Positions 56,935 to 64,000 of a stretch of DNA of 64,000 nt are shown piece after piece. Each line of letters begins with the position of its first letter. Position 1 is the stretch's first letter. Both the position numbers and the translations under genes were made by a program. The notes below the pieces were generated by a model. It did not search any database, was not told the origin of the DNA, and was given only the letters and a program-made list of their open reading frames with translations. The DNA is from Aestuariibius insulae (GTDB lineage Bacteria > Pseudomonadota > Alphaproteobacteria > Rhodobacterales > Rhodobacteraceae), in contig NZ_JBFONW020000001.1 of the NCBI RefSeq assembly GCF_040783535.2, positions 806,001 to 870,000 of the forward strand, in the 5' to 3' direction.

Positions 56935-57954
56935 TTACCCCACCATTCCGACGATCTCGTAGGTCCGCTTGACCACCGGCGCGGCCACAGCACGCGCCCG
57001 CTCCGCGCCCTTGGCCAGCACCCGGTCAATCTCTGCCGTATCCTTGGCCAGGCGCCGCATTTCACTGGAAATCGGAGAAATCACCTCCACCGCCAGATCC
57101 GCCAGCATCGGTTTGAACTCCGAAAACGGCTTGCCTCCGACCTCGGCCATGACCTCAGGCAACGTCCGCCCCGACAAAGCCGCGTAAAGGTCCACCAGGT
57201 TACGTGCCTCGGGCCTGTCCGTCAGACCCTCCATTTCGAAGGGCAACGGTTCGGGGTCCGTACGCGCCTTGCGGAACTTCTGCGCGATCGCATCGGCATC
57301 GTCGCTCATGTTGATGCGGCTCATATCGGACGGATCGCTCTTGGACATTTTCCTCGAGCCGTCCCGCAAACTCATCACCCGCGTCGCGGGCCCTTCGATC
57401 ACGGGCTCCGTCACGGGAAAGAACTCGACGCCGAAATCGTGGTTAAACTTCATCGCGATATCGCGCGTCAGCTCCAGATGCTGCTTCTGATCGTCGCCCA
57501 CCGGCACATGGGTCGCGTGATAGACCAGAATATCGGCTGCCATCAGCGCCGGATATCCAAAGAGCCCGAGCGAGGCGTTCTCGGCATTCTTGCCCGCCTT
57601 GTCCTTCCACTGCGTCATCCGCTTCATCCAGCCCATCCGGGCCACGCAGTTGAAGATCCAGGCGAGCTGCGTATGCTCGGGAACCTGTGACTGGTTGAAA
57701 AGAATGGATTTTTCCGGATCGATCCCCGCCGCGATAAAGAACGCGCACAGCTCGCGCGTATTGTCTCGCAGGACAGCCGGATCCTGCCAGACGGTGATCG
57801 CATGCAGATCGACCATGCAATAGATCGTCTCGAACTTCCCCTCGTCCTGCATCGTGACAAAGCGCTTCATCGCGCCCAGATAATTGCCAAGCGTCAGGCC
57901 GCCCGACGGCTGGATCCCCGAGAAAACGCGGGGGGTAAAGGAGGCATCGGTCAT
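56935..57954 (-). CDS. trpS: Tryptophanyl-tRNA synthetase
   Basis: 339 aa, standard length. Class I synthetase: PSGGLTLGNYLGA (HIGH-type motif, ~16-28) and SRKMSKSDPSD (KMSKS). Also MVDLHAITVWQDPA, QSQVPEHTQLAWIFNC and GDDQKQHLELTRDIAMKFN. Cytoplasmic. Divergent from the rhomboid gene, with murJ and glnD beyond, as in other Rhodobacteraceae. Confidence 0.97.
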   Translation of the reverse strand: MTDASFTPRVFSGIQPSGGLTLGNYLGAMKRFVTMQDEGKFETIYCMVDLHAITVWQDPAVLRDNTRELCAFFIAAGIDPEKSILFNQSQVPEHTQLAWIFNCVARMGWMKRMTQWKDKAGKNAENASLGLFGYPALMAADILVYHATHVPVGDDQKQHLELTRDIAMKFNHDFGVEFFPVTEPVIEGPATRVMSLRDGSRKMSKSDPSDMSRINMSDDADAIAQKFRKARTDPEPLPFEMEGLTDRPEARNLVDLYAALSGRTLPEVMAEVGGKPFSEFKPMLADLAVEVISPISSEMRRLAKDTAEIDRVLAKGAERARAVAAPVVKRTYEIVGMVG

Positions 57955-58031
57955 GGTAGAACACGCTCGGTCTGGTCAAGGGGGCCGGGCTGGCTTACCC
58001 ATGCCCCCGGTTCCCGTCAAGAAGGCCGCCC

Positions 58032-58706
58032 ATGTCCAGGATCAAAGCCGTCAATCCCCTCCCCATCAGCGTGATCGTGCTCTTCGGGCTGATCGCGGGG
58101 ATCGAGATCCTCCTCTCCATCGGCAGCATCAGCCTCCTTGCCGGACAAGAAGGGATCGGCTGGCGCGGCTGGGCCTTCCAGCAATTCGCGCTGCCCGCCC
58201 AGCTTCTGGGCTTCATGGTAGAGACTAGTAATTTCAGCGCCTCCAACCTGATACGGCTTGTCACCTATCCGTTCATCCACGGCAGCTTCATCAGCGCCGC
58301 CTTCGCCTGCGTCATCCTGCTGGCGCTTGGCAAATTCGTAGGCGACGTCTTCTCAAGCGCAGCGGTCTTGGTCGTCTTCTTCACCTCTTCGATCCTGGCC
58401 GCGATCATCTATAGCGGCCTCGTCTGGACCCCGTTTCCGCTCTACGGAGCCTTCCCGGCCGTTTATGGCCTGATCGGCGCTTATACCTACATTCTCTGGG
58501 TCGGCCTCGCCGCGACAGGTGGCAACCAGATCGAAGCCTTCCGCCTGATCCTGCTCCTCGCGGGCCTCCAGATCGCCTTCAGCCTCTTCGGCACCTCGCC
58601 GCATTGGCTGGCCGATTTCGCAGGCTTTTTCGTGGGCTTCGCGGTCGCCCCGATCGCCGCGCCCGGCGGCATGAAAGCGCTCCTCGCCCGGATCAAGCGC
58701 CGCTGA
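58032..58706 (+). CDS. Rhomboid-family protein lacking catalytic residues
   Basis: 224 aa with six hydrophobic helices in rhomboid order. At the position of the GxSG motif the sequence is GAFPAVYG (139-146), so no Ser is present at the active site; the last-helix His region reads LADFAGFFVGF, with Asp195 where active rhomboids have His (AHxxG). The helix-2 HGS-H-N motif is also incomplete (FIHGSFISAAF). It therefore looks like an inactive, iRhom-type family member rather than a protease. ATG at 58032 with AGAAGG. Confidence 0.82.
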   Translation: MSRIKAVNPLPISVIVLFGLIAGIEILLSIGSISLLAGQEGIGWRGWAFQQFALPAQLLGFMVETSNFSASNLIRLVTYPFIHGSFISAAFACVILLALGKFVGDVFSSAAVLVVFFTSSILAAIIYSGLVWTPFPLYGAFPAVYGLIGAYTYILWVGLAATGGNQIEAFRLILLLAGLQIAFSLFGTSPHWLADFAGFFVGFAVAPIAAPGGMKALLARIKRR

Positions 58707-58709
58707 TCC

Positions 58710-58731
58710 CTTCATCTGGCCGCAAATACTC
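58710..58731. repeat. Dispersed 22-bp intergenic motif, copy 2
   Basis: Reverse complement of the motif at 45571-45592: reads GAGTATTT, two variable bases, GGCCAGATGAAG on the minus strand. Lies between the rhomboid stop and a strong hairpin. Confidence 0.6.
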
Positions 58732-58739
58732 CGGGGGGT

Positions 58740-58760
58740 CCGGGGGGCAGCGCCCCCCGG
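58740..58760. terminator. GC-rich hairpin between rhomboid and murJ genes
   Basis: Nine-bp stem CCGGGGGGC / GCCCCCCGG with a 3-nt loop, in the 90-bp gap between the convergent genes. Probably limits read-through in both directions; lacks a T-run. Confidence 0.65.
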
Positions 58761-58796
58761 CCTGTCGACGCGCGCCAGCGCGGCGAAACACCTCGC

Positions 58797-60380
58797 TCAG
58801 CGCCGGACGGCCCGCCTGAAATCCGACAGCCGGAAGGCGCCGAAAAGCTGCCCGGCCAGGGCGTAGCTGATCATCCCTACGGCTACCAGAATGGCCAGCG
58901 CCGCATAGCGAACACCATCCATCCCGAAGAACGGCGTCATCGTCACCGACGCTGCCCAAAGGACAACGCCCATTACGCCAGAGGCCGCAAGGATCCGCCA
59001 GAACCGCCGCCGGAACCGCGCGTCCAGCGTCGCGGCCTCCCCCATCGACCGGGCGCCGCGCCACAGCAGGACCACCATCGCCCAGCCAGCAATCGTCGTC
59101 CCGATCGCCGCCGCGATATAGCCCAACGTGCCCGCCAGCCCGATGGCCAAAGCGGCGTTCACGACCATCGCCGCCACCGCGTAATAGAACGGCCGCTTGG
59201 TGTCCTCGCGCGCAAAGAACAGCGGCTGCAGCGTCTTTTGCATCACAAAGGCAGGCAGCCCGAGCCCGTAGACCGCAACAGCCAAGGCCGTCGCTGCCGT
59301 GTCATCCGCATCAAAAGCGCCTCGCCGGAACAGCACATCCACCAGAGGGATCGGGATCAGGACAAGCGCCACCGCCGCCGGGATCGTCAGCGCAAGACTG
59401 ATCTCGCAGGCCCGGTTGAACGCATCGCGCCCGCCCGCCGTATCGCCTGCCCCCAGCCGACGCGACAGATCCGGCAGCAGAACCACGCCTATGGCGATCC
59501 CGACCACACCCAGCGGCAACTGATAAAGCCGGTCCGCATAGTTCAGCCACGCAATCGCCCCGTCGAAAAAGCTTGCCACCTGCCGCCCGACCAGCAGGTT
59601 GATCTGCACGACCCCGCCCGCCAAAGCCGCCGGAGCTGCGATGATCGCCAGCCGCTTCAGCTCGGGCGTCATACGCGGCCTGCGCGGCCTCAGCTTCATA
59701 CCCGCCCGGTCCGCCGCAATCCAGACCAGCGCCAGCTGCGCGATGCCCGCGATGGCCGCGCCCCAGGCCAGCATCGTGCCCGTATGCAGCCCCGGCACCG
59801 GCTCTGGCGCGCCCACGACGACAGTCTCTGAGAACCATCCGGCCTGCGCCACCAGCAGCACGCTCACCAGAATGACGTTAAGCAGAACCGGCGCCGCCGC
59901 CGCCGCCGCGAACCGGCCCATCGCGTTGAGCACCCCTGAAAACAGCGCGGCTAGCGAGATGAAAAGGATGTAGACGAAGGTGATCCGCCCGAAATCCACC
60001 GTCAGCCCGAACCGCACATCCTCGGCAAAGCCGCTGGCGATGGCATAGACAAGGGCAGGCATGAAGATCTGCGCCAGCACGGTAAAGACGATCAGGATCG
60101 TCGCCAGCCCCGACAGCGCATCGCGGGCGAAATCCTCCGCGCCCTCGCCGGTCTCCAGCCGTTTGGAGAACATCGGCACGAAGGCCATGTTGAACGCCCC
60201 TTCGGCAAAGAACCGGCGGAACATGTTGGGCAGCGAGAACGCGATCAGGAAGGCTTCGGCTACCGGCCCCGCGCCAAGCGCAGCGGCGATCATCACGTCG
60301 CGCACGAAACCGAGGATGCGGCTCAGCAGCGTCCAGATCCCGACGGTAAAGATGCTGCTCAGCAGGCGGATCGGCTTCAA
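58797..60380 (-). CDS. murJ: Lipid II flippase MurJ
   Basis: 527 aa with about 14 membrane helices. MVF-family start: LSSIFTVGIWTLLSRILGFVRDVMIAAALG, and SLPNMFRRFFAEGAFNMAFVPMFSKRL, the segment with essential Arg residues for lipid II transport. Translocates lipid-linked peptidoglycan precursor across the inner membrane. The start overlaps the glnD stop by 4 nt (ATGA), as in many alphaproteobacteria. Ends in the hairpin region at 58740-58760. Confidence 0.96.
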   Translation of the reverse strand: MKPIRLLSSIFTVGIWTLLSRILGFVRDVMIAAALGAGPVAEAFLIAFSLPNMFRRFFAEGAFNMAFVPMFSKRLETGEGAEDFARDALSGLATILIVFTVLAQIFMPALVYAIASGFAEDVRFGLTVDFGRITFVYILFISLAALFSGVLNAMGRFAAAAAAPVLLNVILVSVLLVAQAGWFSETVVVGAPEPVPGLHTGTMLAWGAAIAGIAQLALVWIAADRAGMKLRPRRPRMTPELKRLAIIAAPAALAGGVVQINLLVGRQVASFFDGAIAWLNYADRLYQLPLGVVGIAIGVVLLPDLSRRLGAGDTAGGRDAFNRACEISLALTIPAAVALVLIPIPLVDVLFRRGAFDADDTAATALAVAVYGLGLPAFVMQKTLQPLFFAREDTKRPFYYAVAAMVVNAALAIGLAGTLGYIAAAIGTTIAGWAMVVLLWRGARSMGEAATLDARFRRRFWRILAASGVMGVVLWAASVTMTPFFGMDGVRYAALAILVAVGMISYALAGQLFGAFRLSDFRRAVRR

Positions 60381-63172
60381 GAAATCGCCCTCTCGGCGCC
60401 CGCCTCGATGGCCGCGCGCAGCTTTTTCTCAAGGCTCTTCTGCTTGGCTTCCGAGTGATATTTCAGCCCGAACATATCCTTGACGTAGAACGTATCCACC
60501 ACCTGCTCTCCATAGGTCGCGATGACCGCGCTGGAGACATAGACATTCGCATTCGCAAGCGTTCGGGACAGATCGTGCAGAAGTCCCGGACGGTCGCGGG
60601 TATCGACCTCGATGATCGTGTAGATATCCGATCCGTCATTATCGAACGCGATCGAAGTTGGCACCCGGAATGCCCGCTCGCGCTTTTTCAGACTGTCCTT
60701 GTCGCGCCCGGTCAGCGCCTCCCGCGCGACCAGCTCGCCCTTGAGCGTCCGCTCGATCATCTTGCGAAGACGCGGCAGCCGGTCAGCGTCATAGGGCGTC
60801 TCGTTCGCATCCTGGATCCAGAAGGCGGCGGTGACGTATCCGTCCTTGGTGGTGAAGGTCCGCGCATCGACGATATTGGCCCCGACCAAGGCCAGAGCGC
60901 CCGTGATCCGCGCGAAGATCCCCGGATGATCGGCCATCGCAAAACAGGCCCGTGCGGCGTCCCGGTCGTGATCCAGCGTCAGTTCCATCCGGATCTGATC
61001 GGTCCCGATCTCGCGCAGCAGCTTGGCGAAATCCACATGCGCCGTCACGTGCAGACCTTGCCAGTAGGGCGGATAATGGCGCGCGATCTCGGCCTTGATG
61101 TCCTTTGCAGGCCAGTCGGCCAAGGCTTCGCGCAGCTTCTTTTTGGCCTCCGCGCCGCGTTCCGTGCGGTTGAGATCCTCCAGCCCGGTCTCCAGCCCCC
61201 GCCGCGTCTGCCGGTAAAGCGCCCGGATCAGCACGGCCTTCCAGTTGTTCCACGTATCCGGGCCGACCCCGCGAATGTCGCAGACCGTCAATACCGTCAG
61301 CAGATCCAGCCGCTCCCGCGTCTGCACCGCCTTGGCAAAATCGCGTACCGTGCGCGGGTCCGCGATATCCCGCTTTTGCGCCATGTCGGACATCAACAGG
61401 TGGTGCCGCACCAGCCACTCGACCGTTTCGGCCTCTTTTTTCTTAAGACCCAGCCGGGGCGCCACATCCCGCGCGATCCGTGCGCCCAGAACCGAATGAT
61501 CCTCCGGCCGCCCCTTGCCGATATCGTGCAGCAGCAATGCCACGTAAAGGATCCGCCGGCTGACCCCCGCCTCAAGGATGCTGCTGGCCACCGGCAGCTC
61601 CTCGACCAGCTCCTTGCGCTCGATCTGCGCCAGCTGGCTGATGCATTGGATCGTATGCTCATCGACTGTGTAGCTGTGATACATGTTGAACTGCATCATC
61701 GCGACGATGGGCTCGAATTCCGGGATGAAAGCGGCCAGAACTCCCAGCTCGTTCATCCGGCGCAGCCCGCGTTCGGGGTTGCCGTGCTTGAGCATCAGAT
61801 CAAGAAAGATCCGGCGCGCCTCGGGCATCGATCGGACCTCCGCATCGATCAGATCGAGATGCGCCGCCACCAGTCGCATTGTGTTGGGATGCAGCCACGT
61901 GCCGGTCCTCAGCGCTTCCTCGAAGACGCGCAGCATGTTCAGCTTGTCGCCCAGAAAGGCCGCTTCATCCGCGATGACCAGCCGGTTCTGCTCGATCGCG
62001 AAGGGATCGCGCGCCTTCTTCCGGCGCTTGAAGATCCGGGTCAGCATCGGCTCGGTCTTCAGGTGCGCATCCTCCATCGCCACAAGGAAGATTCGCGTCA
62101 GGTCTCCGACCGCGGTGGCCTGCAGGAAATAATCCTGCATGAAATGCTCGACACCGCGCCGCCCCGAATGGTCACGATAGCCCATCGCATCGGCTACCTC
62201 GACCTGCATGTCAAAGGTCAGCTGATCCATCGCCCGGTTCGTCAGCAGATGCAGATGGCAGCGCACGGCCCAGAGGAAATCCTCTGCCTCGCGGAAGGTC
62301 TCGAACTCCTCGGCGGTAAAAAAGCCCAGATCAACCAGCTCGCGCGCGTCGCTGACCCCGTTGACGTATTTGGCGATCCAAAAGAGCGATTGCAGATCGC
62401 GCAGCCCGCCTTTGCCCTCCTTGACGTTGGGCTCGACCATGTAGCGCTGCCCGCCCTGCTTGCGGTGCCGCTCGGCCCGTTCGGCCAGCTTGGCCTCCAC
62501 AAAATCCGAAGCCGTCGACTTGAAGAGATCCCCCCAAAGCCGCTTTTGCAGGTCGTCCGCAGGCGCAGGATCCCCGCCCAGAAACCGGTATTCCACAAGG
62601 CTGGTGCGAATCGTGTAATCGTCGCGCGCCAGCTTCAGGCACTCCTTCACCGTCCGGCTGGCATGGCCGACCTTCAGCTTCAGATCCCACAGGACGTAGA
62701 GCATCTCCTCGATGATCGCCTCGGCCCGGGGCGTCATCTGCCGCTCGGTGAGAAAAAGAAGATCGACGTCACTATGCAGCGCCATCTCGCCTCGGCCATA
62801 GCCTCCGACCGCAATCATCGCGAGCGGCTCGGTCTTGGACGCTGGCGGATGGATCCGGGTTGCGATCAGATCGAACAGCGCCAGAACAATGCGGTCCGTC
62901 AGCCAGGCATAGCTGCGCGTCGCCGGACGCGAGGCATGGGGCGCTGCGCGAAAGGCCTCCGCGATGACCGCCAGCCCATGGCTCCGCGCCGCTTTGAGGC
63001 AGGCTACAATCTGCGCCCGTCGCGCGCTGCCGGACGCGGCCAAAGACGCCTCCAGCGCCGCCGCAATTGCCGCGCTGTCGTAGATCTCTCGGGCTGGGGC
63101 GATCAGGCCGCGTTCGGCCTGATCCTCTGGATCAGAAACCGGCGCCGCCGAATCTCGAAGGGGCTGGGTCAA
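60377..63172 (-). CDS. glnD: Bifunctional uridylyltransferase/uridylyl-removing enzyme GlnD
   Basis: About 931 aa with a TTG start at 63170-63172; the start is uncertain because the frame runs on upstream inside the next gene. Uridylylates and deuridylylates PII proteins in response to glutamine. N-terminal nucleotidyltransferase GGYGRGEMALHSDVDLLFL, HD domain LLLHDIGKGRPEDHSVLG, and two C-terminal ACT domains (CFAMADHPGIFARITGALALVGANI; IIEVDTRDRPGLLHDLSRTLA). It overlaps murJ by 4 nt at its end and the upstream gene by ~40 nt at its start. Confidence 0.93.
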   Translation of the reverse strand: MTQPLRDSAAPVSDPEDQAERGLIAPAREIYDSAAIAAALEASLAASGSARRAQIVACLKAARSHGLAVIAEAFRAAPHASRPATRSYAWLTDRIVLALFDLIATRIHPPASKTEPLAMIAVGGYGRGEMALHSDVDLLFLTERQMTPRAEAIIEEMLYVLWDLKLKVGHASRTVKECLKLARDDYTIRTSLVEYRFLGGDPAPADDLQKRLWGDLFKSTASDFVEAKLAERAERHRKQGGQRYMVEPNVKEGKGGLRDLQSLFWIAKYVNGVSDARELVDLGFFTAEEFETFREAEDFLWAVRCHLHLLTNRAMDQLTFDMQVEVADAMGYRDHSGRRGVEHFMQDYFLQATAVGDLTRIFLVAMEDAHLKTEPMLTRIFKRRKKARDPFAIEQNRLVIADEAAFLGDKLNMLRVFEEALRTGTWLHPNTMRLVAAHLDLIDAEVRSMPEARRIFLDLMLKHGNPERGLRRMNELGVLAAFIPEFEPIVAMMQFNMYHSYTVDEHTIQCISQLAQIERKELVEELPVASSILEAGVSRRILYVALLLHDIGKGRPEDHSVLGARIARDVAPRLGLKKKEAETVEWLVRHHLLMSDMAQKRDIADPRTVRDFAKAVQTRERLDLLTVLTVCDIRGVGPDTWNNWKAVLIRALYRQTRRGLETGLEDLNRTERGAEAKKKLREALADWPAKDIKAEIARHYPPYWQGLHVTAHVDFAKLLREIGTDQIRMELTLDHDRDAARACFAMADHPGIFARITGALALVGANIVDARTFTTKDGYVTAAFWIQDANETPYDADRLPRLRKMIERTLKGELVAREALTGRDKDSLKKRERAFRVPTSIAFDNDGSDIYTIIEVDTRDRPGLLHDLSRTLANANVYVSSAVIATYGEQVVDTFYVKDMFGLKYHSEAKQKSLEKKLRAAIEAGAERAIS

Positions 63173-64000
63173 GGATGACGACCTGATTGTTGCGCAGCTC
63201 GGCAACCGCGAGCGCCCTCTCATTAGTGCCATCGGTCCGCAAACGGAAGATGCCGCCCGTGCCCCGGAAACCGGACCGTTGCGTCAGGGCCCGGCTGCTC
63301 AGCGCCTGCCGGTTGCCCGAGCTGATCAGCGCGCCGACCGCAGCGATCCCGTCATAGGCCAGCCCTGCAATCGGATGCGGAGGTTGCCCGTAAGCTGCCC
63401 GATAGCGGGCCTCGAACTGACGCTGCAGCGATTGGTCCGGCACCGTGAACAGACCGCCCTGCAAGGCAGGCAGCGACTGGAACCGCGCTTCGGAATTCCA
63501 CCGGGTCAGACCGACCAGCTGCACCGGAGCGCGCTCCTTGATGCCGGTCGAGATCAGCGACAGCTCATCTCCGGGCACCGCCGTGGTAAAGACGGCCTGC
63601 GCGCCCGTGCTCTGGACCGCATTTGCAATCGGACCCGCCGCGCTCTGGATCCCGTTCTGGGACAAGGGATAGCTCTGGACGGCCGCAACGGTCCCGCCAT
63701 TCTGCTGGACGGCGCCGACGATAGCGTCGCGTCCGGCATTTCCGGGGACGGTGTCGGCATGGGCCACCACATAGCTGCGGATCCCTGTCCGGCGCCCATA
63801 ACGGACCAGCCGGTCAGCGGTGTTGCGGAAGGTCGGGCCCAGCACGAAGACGTTGCCGCCTGCAATCGCGGTGTTGTTCGAGAAGGCCAGCACGTTGATG
63901 CCTTCATCGGCGACAGCCACGCCAGCGGCATTCGCGGCCTCGGCAAAGAGCGGTCCCAGAATAATCTGCGCGCCTTCATCAACGGCCCGCTGCGCGGCGC
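63132..64000 (-). CDS. Penicillin-binding protein activator-like periplasmic protein, C-terminal part
   Basis: The open frame continues through the right edge; 289 residues are visible and the N-terminus is missing. The sequence matches the periplasmic-binding-protein fold of LpoA-type activators and branched-chain amino acid receptors: AAQRAVDEGAQIILGPLFAEAANAA, VLGPTFRNTADRLVRYGRRTGIRSYVVAHADTVPGNAGRD, AVFTTAVPGDELSLIST, GLAYDGIAAVGALI. In alphaproteobacteria such genes lie next to glnD/murJ. Probably a lipoprotein supporting peptidoglycan synthesis; the lipobox is outside the window. Confidence 0.75.
   Translation of the reverse strand, partial: AAQRAVDEGAQIILGPLFAEAANAAGVAVADEGINVLAFSNNTAIAGGNVFVLGPTFRNTADRLVRYGRRTGIRSYVVAHADTVPGNAGRDAIVGAVQQNGGTVAAVQSYPLSQNGIQSAAGPIANAVQSTGAQAVFTTAVPGDELSLISTGIKERAPVQLVGLTRWNSEARFQSLPALQGGLFTVPDQSLQRQFEARYRAAYGQPPHPIAGLAYDGIAAVGALISSGNRQALSSRALTQRSGFRGTGGIFRLRTDGTNERALAVAELRNNQVVILDPAPSRFGGAGF

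Noticed and set aside
60455..63178. Very long open frame on the plus strand opposite glnD
   Set aside because: It mirrors glnD, whose domains are all recognisable; GC-rich third positions make long antisense frames common here.
1..64000. tRNA, rRNA or CRISPR loci
   Set aside because: No GGTTCRA-type T-loop with matching acceptor stem, rRNA-like block or regular spaced repeat was noticed on either strand; a dedicated covariance search would be needed to be sure.

Overview
The window is GC-rich chromosomal DNA of an alphaproteobacterium, most likely a marine member of the Rhodobacteraceae (Roseobacter group). This rests on gene content and protein style: a complete TCA-cycle gene neighbourhood, ethylmalonyl-CoA pathway genes, an acyl-homoserine-lactone LuxR/LuxI pair, two-lipoyl-domain SucB, typical roseobacter small families (DUF1737, NnrU, TIGR02186/TauE, DUF1989, DUF805) and 4-nt ATGA/GTGA gene overlaps. 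No tRNA, rRNA, CRISPR array, transposase or phage gene was seen.

Layout. 1-2174: edge of a type VI secretion locus (tssA fragment, tagH, a companion gene), minus strand. 2446-3554: a Tat-exported dioxygenase-fold protein and a haem-binding ferric-reductase-like membrane protein. 3568-13313: the odh/suc operon, minus strand, read as sulfotransferase, two DUF805 proteins, sucA, sucB, small membrane proteins, an L,D-transpeptidase, two MAPEG proteins, lpdA. 13591-17567: sucC and sucD with three small exported proteins between them. 17568-18926: the largest stretch without intact genes; it holds a twin palindromic operator for sucC and a low-GC stretch of decayed genes. 18927-21228: glycosyltransferase, mdh, small exported protein. 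21385-24023: ethylmalonyl-CoA pathway genes (malyl-CoA thioesterase, mesaconyl-CoA hydratase) with nnrU and DUF1737. 24191-25255: Hint-domain protein. 25564-31496: sdhC-sdhD-sdhA ... sdhB, with a lipoprotein and a divergent pair of envelope-glycan genes between sdhA and sdhB. 31585-38678: creD, DUF1989, two small lipoproteins, deoD, an H-NS-like protein, ethylmalonyl-CoA mutase, a double-PilJ exported protein. 38962-42180: crotonyl-CoA carboxylase/reductase, then a quorum-sensing module (leader ORF, luxR, luxI). 42220-45418: RecD-like helicase, TIGR02186 protein, TauE exporter. 45600-50651: BMP-type nucleoside ABC importer. 50894-53277: rimI, tsaB, nfuA, a membrane protein. 53445-58706: SulP transporter, universal stress protein, a membrane protein, trpS, a rhomboid homologue lacking catalytic residues. 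58797-64000: murJ, glnD and the C-terminal part of a penicillin-binding-protein activator-like protein.

How the parts work together. The first 40 kb brings together 2-oxoglutarate dehydrogenase, succinyl-CoA synthetase, succinate dehydrogenase and malate dehydrogenase with four enzymes of the ethylmalonyl-CoA pathway, which feeds acetyl-CoA carbon into succinyl-CoA and malate. A shared GTGATCAC palindrome upstream of sucC and sdhC suggests common control. The most unusual non-coding signals are a 47-bp dispersed repeat containing three GATACCGA words spaced 11 bp apart (before sdhC and again after sulP), a hairpin that would hide the creD ribosome-binding site, a tsaB reading frame that seems to start at CTG, and a DUF1963 gene remnant closed by an in-frame TAG.
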